This document shows positions 10,381 through 22,074 of a stretch of DNA of 64,000 nt, piece after piece. The notes under the pieces were generated by a model. The model did no database searches, had not been told where the DNA came from, and saw only the letters and a list, made by a program, of their open reading frames with translations. The stretch is from Malus domestica (taxonomy: Eukaryota; Streptophyta; Magnoliopsida; Rosales; Rosaceae), in the NCBI RefSeq assembly GCF_042453785.1, contig NC_091670.1:3488501-3552500 (forward strand), written 5' to 3'. Position 1 is the first letter of the stretch; every line of letters begins with the position of its first letter. Position numbers and translations under genes: made by a program.

Positions 10381-12459
10381 AACAAAGCAGTGTCTGGCTG
10401 AAGACAGTAAACTTAGCGCTATTAGGAGGCAACCAAATTTCTTTTCCTTAGTTTTCTTTTTTTAAGTTTTATTTTTTGTTAGTTTTTTTATTAGATTGCT
10501 TCGCTGCTGCTACTTATTTGCTCGTTGATGTTTGTTCTGTTTGCAGGTCTGGCTCTCTATTCCAATTTGACAAAGGAAATTCGAACAAAGTGGTGTACTG
10601 CAGCATGTTTGCTTGCAGTTTGGATGAGATTAAGTTGGTCATTGTTGTCATCCCCAAATTTTTCCACAACAGCAAGCATACTTTGAGACCATATCATTTG
10701 TGCACCATTCACATCCATTGGATGATTTGCTAAAAAGAGCTGCATTTACAAACAAGGAAGTTCCCCGACTTTTCTCTTTTTCTTTTGCTTTCTTTGTTTT
10801 ATACTCCCATTCCATATCGCTTTGTGTCCTAATTACATGTTCAATTCCATATTTTTTAACATTAAGGACAATGTTGGATTCAAGTTTGGGGGTAGGATAT
10901 TTTAGTTTGGTGTTTTTAAAAGTTGAAAAGAAAAAAAAAATAACAAAAAAAAATATAAAAAAAAACCTAAAAATATTTCTTTGTATGTTTCTTTCTCTTT
11001 TCCTTTGAGTCACTTTCCAAATTTCCATAACGAAATTGAGTTGATAACTTGTATAACTTGAATGAGAAAAGTGTGGTAACATATGGGGTTTTAGCTTTAT
11101 TCACTTTATAACATGATTCTAGCATGATGTGTTTGATGCACAATAGCCCTTGGTTGATATTATGTAAATTTTATTAAGTTGAGCATGCTTAACTTGAATA
11201 AAACCCGCACCCATGTGAGCTTTTGTGCCTACATATAGTGTGTGCATTTTTCATTCACTTTTGTTCTTTTCATGTGTGCAATCTTTTATGTTATGCATCT
11301 CCAGAACTTGCTTTGAGACCTTTTCAAGACTTTGTGTCATGTATTGCTTCAACTTGGAGACGATAGCAGGCATTAGGACTTTACCATCATTGCCATATAT
11401 GCCAGTGTCCTATACGTTACTCCTACTTAGCCCCTTTGAGCCTTTAATGGAGCCTTTTCTTTGTGAGCCAAACTCCCTACCATTCCTAACCCCTATTTAT
11501 ATATCCTACCCTTAATTGTTCTGAGAAAATGATAGAGCGATTGTTTCGTTGGAGCTTAATTTGTTTGCATAAAAGGGATGTATGGACGAAGGTGATTGAT
11601 TATCAAGGCTAGAAATTTGCGCTTTAATGTTATTCACTAAGAGTTGAAAGCTGGAAGTGGCGACATTAAAAAAAAAAAAAAAACAAGGAATCAATGAAGA
11701 GGATGTGAGATTGTGTCCTGTACTTGCATAAGGGTAATGAAAGCAGCTCGAATGTGTTGGTGATGTCAAGTGCTTATTTTCATACGAATCTGGGGTATGA
11801 GAGAACAACATGTGCTGCTGTCTTTACTCTGGTGATTTACAGAATTTGAATTGTGCATGAAAGAATATCTGATACAAAAGAAGGAAAAGTAGACTGAAGA
11901 TGCTACGCTTGTTGATGCTATTTTTTAGAGTGATTCGTGTTTTGTGCTTATGGTAATTAGAAACACTCTAATATTTTCTCAGAATTTTTGTATTCCCAAT
12001 CCTTTCATTTGTTTAGCCATTCATCGTAAGCCTCTGTTACAACCTTTGATAAAGACCTACTTGATCCAAGGAGAGTCATTTTTGAATTGTGGAGATCAAA
12101 TTGATCTACAAGCTTATGGTAGAGCATTCATGTAATGATCTTTTGAGTGTATACACTTAACCTTAAACACTTTGAGTGCTAATTGAGCGTATATCTTGTG
12201 AGTTTAGGGTTGAAGTTGTGCGAATTGAGCGTATACTTGCATTTGTGTTGTATCAACTTTTGGCTATTTTTACTCGAGCATGTTATGTCTCTAGAATGTG
12301 TTATTTTGTGACTATGGTTTGAGCCTTATGTGTTGTTATACTTTATTATTCTTGGTATGCTTATGTGTAGACTCCCTTAGTTGTTTGGAAAGATCAGTTT
12401 TTTTAATTGTGTCTTTTTGTTTTACTCGAGGACTAGCAAAAGATAAGGTTGGGGGTATT
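10381..12459 (+). other. Noncoding 3' region of TR-GAG with polypurine tract
   Basis: Starts with the conserved gcgctattaggaggcaacc (10417-10435) and includes acattaaggacaatgttgg and caagtttgggggtaggat (10860-10897), phrases typical of this lineage. It ends in agataaggttgggggtatt, the plus-strand primer, directly before the right LTR. The short ORFs here (about 10476-12135) show no family resemblance and I treat them as chance. Confidence 0.55.
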
Positions 12460-12935
12460 TGATAGACACGTATTTATTACAATTGTTACCCTATTATTTA
12501 TAATTGTTAGTGCCTCATTCAGACTATTTTTATTAAATTACTTTAATTTTTGTAATTTATAAGCATTAAGATGCTTATTGATAAAAGTGGAATTTAACAA
12601 GTTTTTGATACCTCTTATATGTTTTAGTCTTCCTAATTACATTGGCTTCATCCATTTAATTAAATGTTATTTTATTCTTAGGTTGAAGACCAATAGGCGG
12701 TGGAGATATCTTAGGAAAGAATTTCAAATTGACTGGAATTCCTATTTTTTAGAAGACTTGGGCGCAGATAAAAGCAGAGAGGATAGCAGCGGAAGAGGGG
12801 GATTTTTCTGCTAGCGTGAAGTAGAGAGGGCAGCAGCGGCAGGGAGGATTTGATTTGGTTCTTCTTCTTTAGTTTTATTTTATGCAGAATTTTCTTCTTA
12901 GAATTACTATGAATTCTTCGTTAATGGGGTTCTAA
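12460..12935 (+). repeat. Right LTR of TR-GAG, truncated
   Basis: Begins TGATAGACACGTATT like the left LTR and is colinear with it up to atggggttctaaa. It then switches to lectin 5' sequence (gggcttggtagtaca). About 760 bases of the LTR are missing. Confidence 0.75.
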
Positions 12936-13640
12936 AGGGCTTGGTAGTACAGGTGGAGCCATATCGTAGTGTAGTTGGGATTGGGATGCTCTCTCTTTTT
13001 TATTCTCTCATGATGATCTAATTTGCTTGCTGTGAATATGATGCTTAGTTCAAACCTGCTATCCTATTTGTAAGAAATTAAGCACAAGCTAGCTCAAGTT
13101 ATGGTCTTTAATTAATATTAAGTTCGACAAATCAGTTTCCCATCTCTTTCATTGATATGAACATGGCTGATCTCATTGGTGTGACGCAATATTTGTTAAA
13201 TTAGCTGATCGGTTTGATTTCTTTGTATAACTCTTCTGCCAGTTCTGCAACTTGTAGATGTAATTCCCATTACAAAATAAAAAAATAAAATCCAAAACTC
13301 ATATAAGATAAATAAAGACTTTTTATATCATAAAATAAGACTTTCTAACTTGTACATGACTATAGTTACAAAATCGAACACATTGATGGGTGCGCATTTT
13401 CCATCAACATCTCTTCTGTGCATGTAAACTGAGGGTGGAGTCTTTTTTTAGCAATTAAAAGTTTTGTATCATTTGATTAACTTGGTTTGATAAGACCTAC
13501 ATCTAGATGACTTGGTTCTGAAGACTAACGTAAAACTTTATGTTGATATTTCTTGAGAGTGAAACATTGTTTGAGAAACGTTTTGGGCCTCATTACAATT
13601 TTTTTCATTTATTTTTTAAGTTTCGGTTTAAATATTCTAC
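12936..13640 (-). pseudogene. Truncated lectin 5' end with promoter, copy 4
   Basis: Minus-strand ATG at 12962 with eight or nine lectin codons before the junction with the truncated LTR. Its upstream sequence is the closest to that of the intact gene, running in parallel to about 13.6 kb. It has TTTGTAAG instead of the TATA box. Deletion or recombination removed both the LTR end and the lectin body. Confidence 0.65.
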
Positions 13641-13950
13641 TATAAATACATTTGTGGCTTTTATAACTTGTAAAACCACTTTCAAATATCTTGTTAAATT
13701 TTTCTTAACGTCATGGAATTTTTTTTACGAAAATGAAACATTTGCATTTTTCACAAAAAAAAAATGTGGTTTGTCAATTTTGTAAATTTGTATAAAAATC
13801 TTCATTAAGTCCATTTGTTTTCGCATTCACCTTACCATCAGGAACTTAAAATTAATTTATAACTTTTCATCGATACTTGAGTATAGACCCTTGTTAAGGC
13901 AGAGAGTTGGGCTTCACTACAATTTTTTTTCATTTATTTTTTAGGTTTCG

Positions 13951-14243
13951 TGTCACATCTTGGCCTGGGCCCCCACCACAACCCGGGCACGACTCCACCG
14001 TAGCACGATATTGTCCGCTTTGGGTCCCGACCACATCCTCACGGTTTTGTTTCTAGGAACTCACACGAGAACTTCCCATGGGTCACCCATCATGGGATTG
14101 CTCTCACGTGAACTCGCTTAACTTCGGAGTTCCAATGGAACCCGAAGCTAGTGAGCTCTCAAAAGGCTTCGTGCTAGATAGAGATGGGAATATACATATA
14201 AGGCTTACATGATCCACTTCTCCGGGCGATGTGGGATGCTACA
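13951..14243 (-). mobile_element. Cassandra-type TRIM solo LTR with 5S-like core
   Basis: Flanked by a perfect TSD, TTTCG (13946-13950 and 14244-14248). It begins TGTCACATC and ends GGGATGCTACA. The minus strand reads through a 5S-rRNA-like internal-promoter segment; on the plus strand this is ggtcacccatcatggga followed by cgcttaacttcggagttcc. A 5S-derived core is the hallmark of Cassandra elements. Only one LTR is present. Confidence 0.8.
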
Positions 14244-15273
14244 TTTCGGCTTAAATATTCTATTAAAACTAAATTTGTGGCTCAATAATTGGTAAAACTC
14301 TTTCCAAATGCTTTATAAATATATTGTCCTAATGCTAACGAAAAATATTTTGTGAAGACTAAGGATTTGCATTTCTCACAAAAAATGTGGTTGCTCACTG
14401 TTTTTCTTCGGTTTTGCAAATTCGTACACAAATCATCATTAAATCTATTAGTTTTCATCTTGGCCTCAGTGTGATGTTTCTAAGATTAATGTAAGAATTT
14501 TTGTTGATATTCTTGAGTATATACCCCGTTTAGGCAATGTTGGACCACACTACTGTTTTTTAATTATTTTTTTGGGTTAGGGTTAAAATATTCTATTAGA
14601 AATACATTTGTAGCTCAATAATTGGTAGAAACACTTATGCCCTATAAAGATTTTCTTAATGCTCTTGAAAAATAGAAAATTTGCATTTTTCACACTAAAA
14701 ATGTGAGCTAACACTCACGATTTTTAGGCTATTTTGCAAATTCGTTAAAAAATATTATCAAATCTTAAGCCTTTTATAATTATTGTTCTAAATGGATTGT
14801 CTGTCAGTCGTACAAGATTATAATTACATGATAAACACACTGATGGGTGTGTAATTTGCTGCAATATCTTCAAAGTGCGATAAAATGAGCGATTGTCGAC
14901 TTTCATAAAATAGTATGGCTATAGGTCTTTTAATATTGCAAGCTTTTATAACTCTTATACTAAAAATTTGTACAAGTTTATAAATGGATTAACAGACTAA
15001 TAGTTTGGGTATAAATGAAGACTAAATGAGGGACTTGATTCTCAACTTGCACACTACATAGGTGTGAAGTCTTTTGGTATAATTATAGACTTAATGTCTA
15101 GTTCATTAAGGTATTGGTCTGTAAAAGAACTGGATTTAGAGAACGAAAGTGCAATTAAATGAGAAATATATTATTCTTTCACAAAGCACATGACTTAATG
15201 TCTCGTTCATTAAGGTATTGTGCCTAACTAATATGTTTTCAGTTAATTTTTAGGTTTCAGCTTAAATAATCTA

Positions 15274-16013
15274 GAGTGATGATAGACCCACCCCATTATC
15301 CTAATTTCACCCACCATAAAAATTAAAAAATTAAAATATTATTTCTCCACCCACCATTATTCCTAAAATAACTAATGTCTAATTTTTTTAAACAATAATA
15401 TTAATATTAAAAAAATAAAAAATAAAAAATAAAAATTTCATGCTTCCTTAATTGCCACTACCCTAAACGCACCAGAACCTCCTCCCACCCCCATCAAAAA
15501 CAAAAACCTTTGACACCTGCTTGGCGGCATCTCCTTTGGAAAGAGAGAGAAACAAAAGGGAAAGGAAGAGAGAAACACAGGGGGAGTTTTCCAATACAGA
15601 GGTAGATTGCTCCAAAGCGATTTATTCCAACTAGAATTGGGTATTCTTTGATTTTAAAATCTAGGTTCTCGTCGTTGTTCGTTTATGAGGAAAAGGAGGA
15701 GATGATGGAGGTGTGGTAGTACCATAATTGAAAGGGAGAGTGGGGTGCTGTTTGTTGCTGGGGAGGGTAATGGATGATTGGGGATTTGATAGTCGTCGGT
15801 CCATCGTGGATGATTTGGGAGGATGATGGATTTATTTTTACTTTTTTTAGTTTTACGTTTTCTTTATTCTTTTTTAGTTTATTTAATTAAAGTTATAACA
15901 AATTTATAAATGTGGATTTAAAAGTCTTTTGCTAAAAGGATAATTATGTGATTAACATTTTGATTAAAAGGTGGGTGGGAAAATAAGACAAGGGGGTGGT
16001 TTTAGTAGCACTC
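15274..16013. mobile_element. 740 bp MITE with 8-base TSD
   Basis: An 8-base TSD ATAATCTA lies at 15266-15273 and 16014-16021. The imperfect terminal inverted repeats are GAGTGATGATAGACCCACC on the left and GAGTGCTACTAAAACCACC as the complement of the right end, 14 of 19 identical. It contains no protein. The TSD length suggests hAT; Mutator-like is the alternative. Confidence 0.7.
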
Positions 16014-16492
16014 ATAATCTATTAGAAATGCATTTGTGGCTCTGTAATTGGTAGAGCAACTTTCAAATGCCTTATAAATATTTAATTAATGTTCAGTAAA
16101 ATATTTTGTGAAAATAAAGAATTGCATTTTAGACAAATAAATATATATATATATGTCACGATTTTTAGACGGTTTTGAAAATTTGTAAAAAAATTATCAT
16201 TTTTTTAATACATCGATGTTTTTACACTAAGGGGAGGAGGAGTTCGGCCATGCCACACAAACGACAACCTAATTTGGTATCAAATTCGTCATCCACGAGA
16301 TTCAAACCTAAGACCTCTCACTTCCAAGTTGAGAGGAATACTACCAAACCATAGTACTGAGTGGCAAAAAATCATCATTAAATCTACTTGTTTTCACCTT
16401 CACCTTTCCATGATGTTTTAAAACTAATGTAAGGCTTTACATTAATATTCTTGAGTGCAAGCCCCAATTTATGTAATGTTTTGGGCTTTACT

Positions 16493-18912
16493 TGACACTT
16501 CCCAACCCCGAAATGCCCACAGACTAGGGTAGGCATGTGCTGGCCGACATCCGAGGGTGACGAAGCCATTTTAAACATGCATACAAAAAAAGAATATGCA
16601 ATTAGAACAAAAAATACCATTGCAAGAACGTGTTCAGAGCATTCAACTACTAAGAATAATATGAAAGAATTACTAAGAAAAGATATGAACAAGGAAATAA
16701 TACCTATACTGAGAAGACTTAAGGATACCTATGCCAAAATGACCTGACGTCGAGATCATGTGCCTCGATCCTAACTCCTAAGGGGGGCGAAAAACAGAAA
16801 AGGTGAGTGGATCAAAGTTTATAATAATAATACTAATAGTAGGAAAACATTTTATTTTTTAATATAATAACCCCCTGTTTTGAAAACACATATATAATAC
16901 TATGTAGTAGGTTTTATAAAAACCCTAGTATGCCATGTAAAACATTCGTAAAACATGTATGTAAAACCAGTGCTGTGAAATGGTAATAACACCCGAAGGC
17001 AAATCCGTAAATCTCATTAGTGAGGTACTCAACTAGGGATATCATACTCGCCCGAAGGTAATACTTGTCCATCACCTAAAGGTGAAGCTAAATAACTTGT
17101 CCATCACCCGAAGGTGAAGTTGTATAACATGTCCATCACTCGAAGGTGAAGTTGCATAAAATAGCAAACATCCACACCAACACTAGCCGTGGCTAGTGAA
17201 GTTGTCCGACACTGCTTTAGGCAATGAAGCTAGGGGTATATAATATATCATATCTCAATCCTTCATCCTCTGTGTCCTATGGCCATACACATCTATACTC
17301 GTGGTGTGCAAATGTGCCGTATAATAACCACTAGGTAAATCGTGGTGTGCCAAAAACATATCTCCAGAACTCGTATCAAAATCCGAAGCTCGCTAGGTCA
17401 AACCTCATCTCATAAATCCAAGATAAATCGTATTCATGAAATCCATAAAATAATTCATGCTTGTAAAACAGTAATATAAATCGTGTTCGAAAATCATAGA
17501 AATCTACATATGCAAATCCAATAATTCAATACCTTTAATCAAACGTAATTTCGATAAATCAAACTATTTCGTAAACCATAATTATAAAAGTCTATAAAGC
17601 ATATTATAAATCATATTCAAATCATGAAATATGGAATTCATGCTAGGCTAATATTTTATAAAAACAAGTTAAGAAGGGGGTCTACTCACTGATTTTATTG
17701 CCTGAGAACCGCTCGAACTAGCAAGGATGACGTTGCTTCCCACCAACGTGCCTAAACACAATTAGGGACCAATTAGTAAAACTATACTAAAACGTTAGAA
17801 TTTAAAACGGATGGCGAATTTGGATCCGGCACGGCAAAAAACCTAAGGAGGGACCTCAAGTTTTCTCCCACACATTGCCGTACGAGCGGCCATGAGGCGA
17901 CGGCGCGGAAGGTCACCCACCACCGCACGAGCCGCTACACGTGGCAATCGGCGGCCTTGACTCGCCGAAAAATTCAACAATTCTAAAAATTCCTAAATTT
18001 TACAGGAATGACGATCTCGATGAAAGGAACAACTTTCATACTTGGGTCGAGGTCCAATTCGACCAGGAAACACCTCAAATTGCCCTCGATCCCGTCGGAA
18101 CCCTAAAAATGGGTGTTTTCCAATTCGTCTTCAAATCAAACCCGACACCCCCAAACTTGTTTGGGCTTTGTGCTTGAGTTCAGGGTGAGTGGTTTGATGG
18201 TTGTGGTGGTCGACGTAGCTTTCACGATCGGTGGATCTCTACCGTGGCACCCCCGGAACACACGGGTTCCATTCTTCATGAATTCAAAGTTAAACGTAGT
18301 GAAATTTGGTTGGAAATGGAAGAGGAGAAGATGATGGTTAGTTTGCAGGTGGTGGCGAGGTTTGGGTAGCCGGAAAATCAGTGGAAACACGTCGGAAAGG
18401 TCACACTACAGGTCGGGTCGGCATGAAGGAACCGACTCAAGGGTGATCCGGTGCTCTTTCACTCTCTCATTTCCCCTCCTTTCTCTCCTCTTTGATTGGT
18501 CACTCTCTCTCTCTCTCCTTTTCTCTTTTTTCTCATTAGGCATCCACCCTCATTTCTCTCATTTCTCTTTTCTCTCCTCCGTCCATCTCTCTCTTTTATA
18601 TTCTTTCTTTTCCATCACAACCACACACATGGCACAGATTGATGGTCCAAAAAAATTTGGAGCCTTCCAAATTTATGGTCAATTGACCATTTTGCCCTCG
18701 ACTTGGTTCGTTAATAACTCATTCGTTATAACTCCAGTTTACGTTCCGTTTGCACCCACGCGTTCGTAGCGATGAGTACTATGAGTATATGCCAAGAAAA
18801 CGAATATTACATGACATGACAAAGTGGTCAACAAAAGTCAACGTATTTGTCTCGAAGGGTATTTTCGTAATTTCACATTTTAAAATACTTCGTTACGATC
18901 AGGTTTGCACCA
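16493..18912 (+). mobile_element. TGACAC-type long LTR copy
   Basis: Begins TGACACTTCCCAACCCCG and shares with the copies at 22069 and 35862 the phrases tgctggccgacatccgagggtgacgaagcc, ggtgagtggatcaaa, ccctgttttgaaaac and ggtctactcactg. The right end is set near cacattttaaaatacttcgttacg by resemblance only. No matching TSD was found. The ORFs at 17941-18769 lie in its GC-richer 3' part and look like chance. Confidence 0.5.
17060..17165. repeat. Short tandem repeat, about 35 bases
   Basis: Three units of cacccgaaggtgaagct/ttg(c)ataa. The same motif recurs in the other TGACAC-type LTRs near 22610 and 23335. Confidence 0.55.
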
Positions 18913-18954
18913 AATATTCCGTTAGCTAAAAATACTTCATATCATTTCCTATAG

Positions 18955-19155
18955 TCTATTTCCAAGTCTTCCTAACTTTTCCTCCACCCCTGTTGCTCTG
19001 AGCCTCCCTTTCATAGTCGCCTCTTCTACCATAGCATTTTTAGATATTCGGTTCATGTACCCAAACCATCTTTACATATTTTCTTTCATCTTATCTTCAA
19101 TGGAGACCACTCCTACTTTACCTCGGATGTCCTCATTGTTAATCCAATCATTTTG
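18955..19155 (-). pseudogene. Old RTE retroelement 3' ORF fragment
   Basis: Minus-strand translation gives NEDIRGKVGVVSIEDKMKEN, RWFGYMNRI and a degenerate GRLRATG stretch. It matches the C-terminal end of the RTE ORF at 61.7-64 kb (NEDIRGKVGVAEIEGKMREN, RWFGHVQRR). It is much more diverged than the other RTE copies, with internal stops. Confidence 0.65.
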
Positions 19156-20963
19156 ACACCCCGACCCCAATAACACAAGTTACGAGGCTGAGATATCATG
19201 GTCGTCACTAAATTGACCATATGGCCCCAGTCAGGGATGACTTGACAAGCCAACTTAATAACGAAATCATAGTAAGATAATTACGATGTGAGTGAATTTG
19301 AATCAAAACATTCATTAATAATAAATCAAAAGTTGCTACAAGTTTCGTAATCATCCTCCCCACTTGGGAACATATATTCAGGGTTTAGATCCCATTATAA
19401 TCACATCACATCAGAGCAGCTAGAAGTTTCATACAACAGTAAACACATAAAAGTGTAGTGCTATGCATAATCAGGAGTGCGATCATGCAAATATTACTGA
19501 CAAAATAAATATGCAGTAGAGGAATCATCACCCAAAATCCAAGGGATGAAACCTCACTGCCAAGCCCACTTGCCACCACCGAGGTTCTCCTGATTCTCGC
19601 CATGTCCTGAGGGGTCAATAAACAAAGTATGAGTGGATCAAGTTTTATCTCCTCAAAAATCAATCAAATAACCTCCGTTTTGAAATCACCTATTGTAGAA
19701 TTATCAAAGAGACGGGCTTAGGGCCCACATTCAACAATATCGATATAGCCCCAACTTGGTAATTACTACCCGCACAATCTGTCAGGTGTGAGGTTTTATT
19801 ACAAAAGATCTCGATGTTAGATGGAGTGGGGATATGATATTTAAATTTTTCTATACTTAGAGATATAGCTGATGTGGGATACATATATATATATATATAT
19901 TAAAAACTACATACAGAATAATAGTACCATAATAGTGGTCACAATCAATTCATCTCACATATCATCAAGGAAAGTAAGTCATTCATAAAATCAAAGTAAT
20001 AGAATATGATTTTATCAATATCGTAGATGGTTCTTATAATCATTTATACGCACGTCGGTGCAACTTCGATTCCAATGATCTATCTCTTTTAACAACTAAA
20101 TATATTTATTTCATAAATGCTATAATTTGTATATATAAAAAATGATTTGATCATATTAATTCTACATATTCCACTCAAGTTGGACAGTAAATGCCATAAA
20201 TCAGGCTTTTTAGTCAAAATGGAGTCCTTGAGATTTGCCTAACTCACTACCTTGGTCTCTGAGATTCAAAATCAATAGAAGTGGTCCATGAAATAGTCCA
20301 CCATCAATCATTTTGTTCCTTCGGTGAAAAATTGTGTTAAATAAGAATTAAAATGATATCATAGTGGACCTGTGGATTCATATAGTTGCTGCTCAGAGAA
20401 ACATATGAAACTGTAGAGATCTTAACGTTTCAATAATTTCAGAATTTGAGACATTCATAGAGAGTATGATTTCCACCAAGATGGGTTGTAGAGAAATGAA
20501 TGACGTGAAATTCCCTTAAAAAGTATTGCTTGCGACCTATACTAGTTATCACATATACAACCATACAACTAAGCTAAAGATATATGGTAGACGATAGTCA
20601 CTCTGCTGCTGCTGTACTTATGTGTGAGCTAGGCATACTCAGAAATCGGTGGCATTTTAAGAAAACACTAGTTATATGTGAGGCATACTTAGAAAACTTA
20701 CTGTGTGGAATGGCCCATTATCCTTGCCCATAACCTGATACAACTCCACATTTATCAAGATTCAGGATTCTTCCACCATTCTTACCAATCATCAGTGTAA
20801 CATTTAGTAATCGAGACGTAACGAATTGGAGCATCAAACAACACGTAGAAAACCTATAAATTGCACACTTGTAACAAGTTTAATAATTAGTTGCAAAAAT
20901 AACGCAACCAAAAGAATCTAACCGTCATTTGCTTTTTTCCTTCCAATTCGCTTATAAAAGCAG
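19154..20963. other. Repeat-derived noncoding region, TGACACCCCGACCCC start
   Basis: Starts TGACACCCCGACCCC, so an LTR of a related family may begin at 19154. It includes a (TA)n run at about 19883-19900 and phrases like tgagtggatcaagttt that also occur in the TGACAC-type LTRs. No right end or gene was found; the 85-codon minus ORF at 19406-19663 has no recognisable features. Confidence 0.35.
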
Positions 20964-21991
20964 CCACCCGCTGCAATTAATTCCAAAAATTCAGTCCTCT
21001 CTCATGAAACCACCGCAGCTCATCTCTCTCTCTCTACTCTCAAACCCACCGCACTGCAGAGGTATCCTCTTCTCCCTCTTTTTCTATCTTCTCTCTCCTC
21101 TCTGCTCTCTCTACACTCTCTATCTCTAACCCTAACACTCTCTGCGGCACTGAACGCCTTCATGACTGCTGACGCTCGCAAATTTGAATCGCTTACGAAT
21201 CTCCACACCGTTCAAGGATCGTAGCAAGCTCTTGCCAAATTGCAGGAACATCTCAACAGAACATTGCTAATGTCAAGTTGTGGACTGATGCATACGTGCA
21301 TACGCCGGAGGATCTCGAACTGGCTATCGAACTTCGCGACAAGCACCGATGGACCGCTTCTTTAAGTATTGGCAAAAGCAATCCAAAAGCCGGTAAGATG
21401 AAAGAAATTCGAGACAGGGCAGATCAGCGAGATCGTAGAGATCAAGATGAAGCAAGCCTCCATTGGACAGCAACAAGAGGTCAAAGGGGAAAGGGCAGCA
21501 AGGTCGAAGCAAATTTGAATTGCAGACCAACACGAGCCCTGTCTAAAATTTCTTTCATCTTTCTGGCTTTTGGATTGCTTTTGCCAGTACTTAAAAAAGC
21601 GGCCCATTGGTGCTTGTTGCGAAGTTCGATAGCCAATTCGAGATCCTCTGGCGTATGCACGTATGCATTAGTCCACAACTTGACATTAGCAATGTTTTTG
21701 TTGAGATGTTCCTGCGATTTGGCAAGAGCTTGCTTCGATCCTTGAACGGTGTGGAGATTCGTGAGCGATTCAAATTTGCGAGCGCCAGCAATCATGAAGG
21801 CGTTCAGTGCCGCAGAGAGTGTTAGGGTTAGAGATAGAGAGTGTAGAGAGAGCAGAAAGGAGAGAGAAGATAGAAAAAGAGGGAGAAGAGGATACCTCTG
21901 CACTGCGGTGGTTTTGAGAGTAGAGAGAGAGATGAGCTGCGGTGGTTTCATGAGAAAGGACTGAATTTTTGGAATTAATTGCAGCGGGTGG
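20964..21991. repeat. Large inverted duplication of a gene fragment
   Basis: Arms 20964-21420 and 21536-21991 are inverted copies about 93% alike by eye, with a 115-base spacer. Each arm carries a C/T-rich leader, an ATG-bearing start and about 85 codons. The right arm (minus strand) stays open and contains RKFESLTNLHTVQGSKQALA and AYVHTPEDLELAIELR. The left arm (plus strand) is broken by a stop after TVQGS. I do not recognise the parent gene. A transcript across both arms would fold into a hairpin of about 450 base pairs. Confidence 0.85.
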
Positions 21992-22074
21992 AGATCCGTG
22001 AATGGTGTGGAGATCTGTGAGCAATTCAAATTTACGGCCAAGGCTCTAAACGACGCACGGAAGGGCAATGACAC
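21481..22074 (-). pseudogene. Unidentified gene fragment in the right hairpin arm
   Basis: An ORF of 197 codons of which about 85 (from MIAGARKFESL to KARKMKEI) mirror the left arm. The preceding leucine/serine-rich stretch is C/T-rich leader read as protein. There are no transmembrane or catalytic motifs I can name. It is probably the 5' exon of a captured host gene, not an independent gene. Confidence 0.4.

Larger units (their letters stand above)
6688..12935 (+). mobile_element. Athila-like TR-GAG retrotransposon lacking pol
   Basis: The left LTR (6688-7830) is followed by the Athila-type primer-binding motif TGGCGCCGTTGCCGGGGA at 7836-7853. Next come gag-protease (8166-10380), a long noncoding 3' region, a purine-rich tract ending at 12459, and a right LTR cut short at about 12935. 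No reverse transcriptase, RNase H or integrase lies between the protease and the motif gcgctattaggaggcaacc (10417-10435), which in Athila-like elements follows the coding region. This matches the described class of terminal-repeat retrotransposons with a GAG domain only. The missing right end prevents a TSD test. Mobility would have depended on an autonomous relative. Confidence 0.75.
13495..16490. repeat. Cluster of diverged repeat R units
   Basis: At least five consecutive diverged units, with starts near 13600, 13920/14244, 14560, 15240/16014 and 16370. They share aaatacatttgtggct, aattggtaaaa, tgcatttttcacaaaaa, aaatc(a)tcattaaat and ttgatattcttgagt. Two are split by insertions (Cassandra LTR, MITE) whose removal restores continuity. 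This looks like an old tandem array. Bases 14770-15235 between units are AT-rich with no gene. Confidence 0.55.

Noticed and set aside
16493..18912. A TSD for the third TGACAC-type LTR
   Set aside because: No 5-base match to TTACT was found at any plausible right end, so the end remains approximate.
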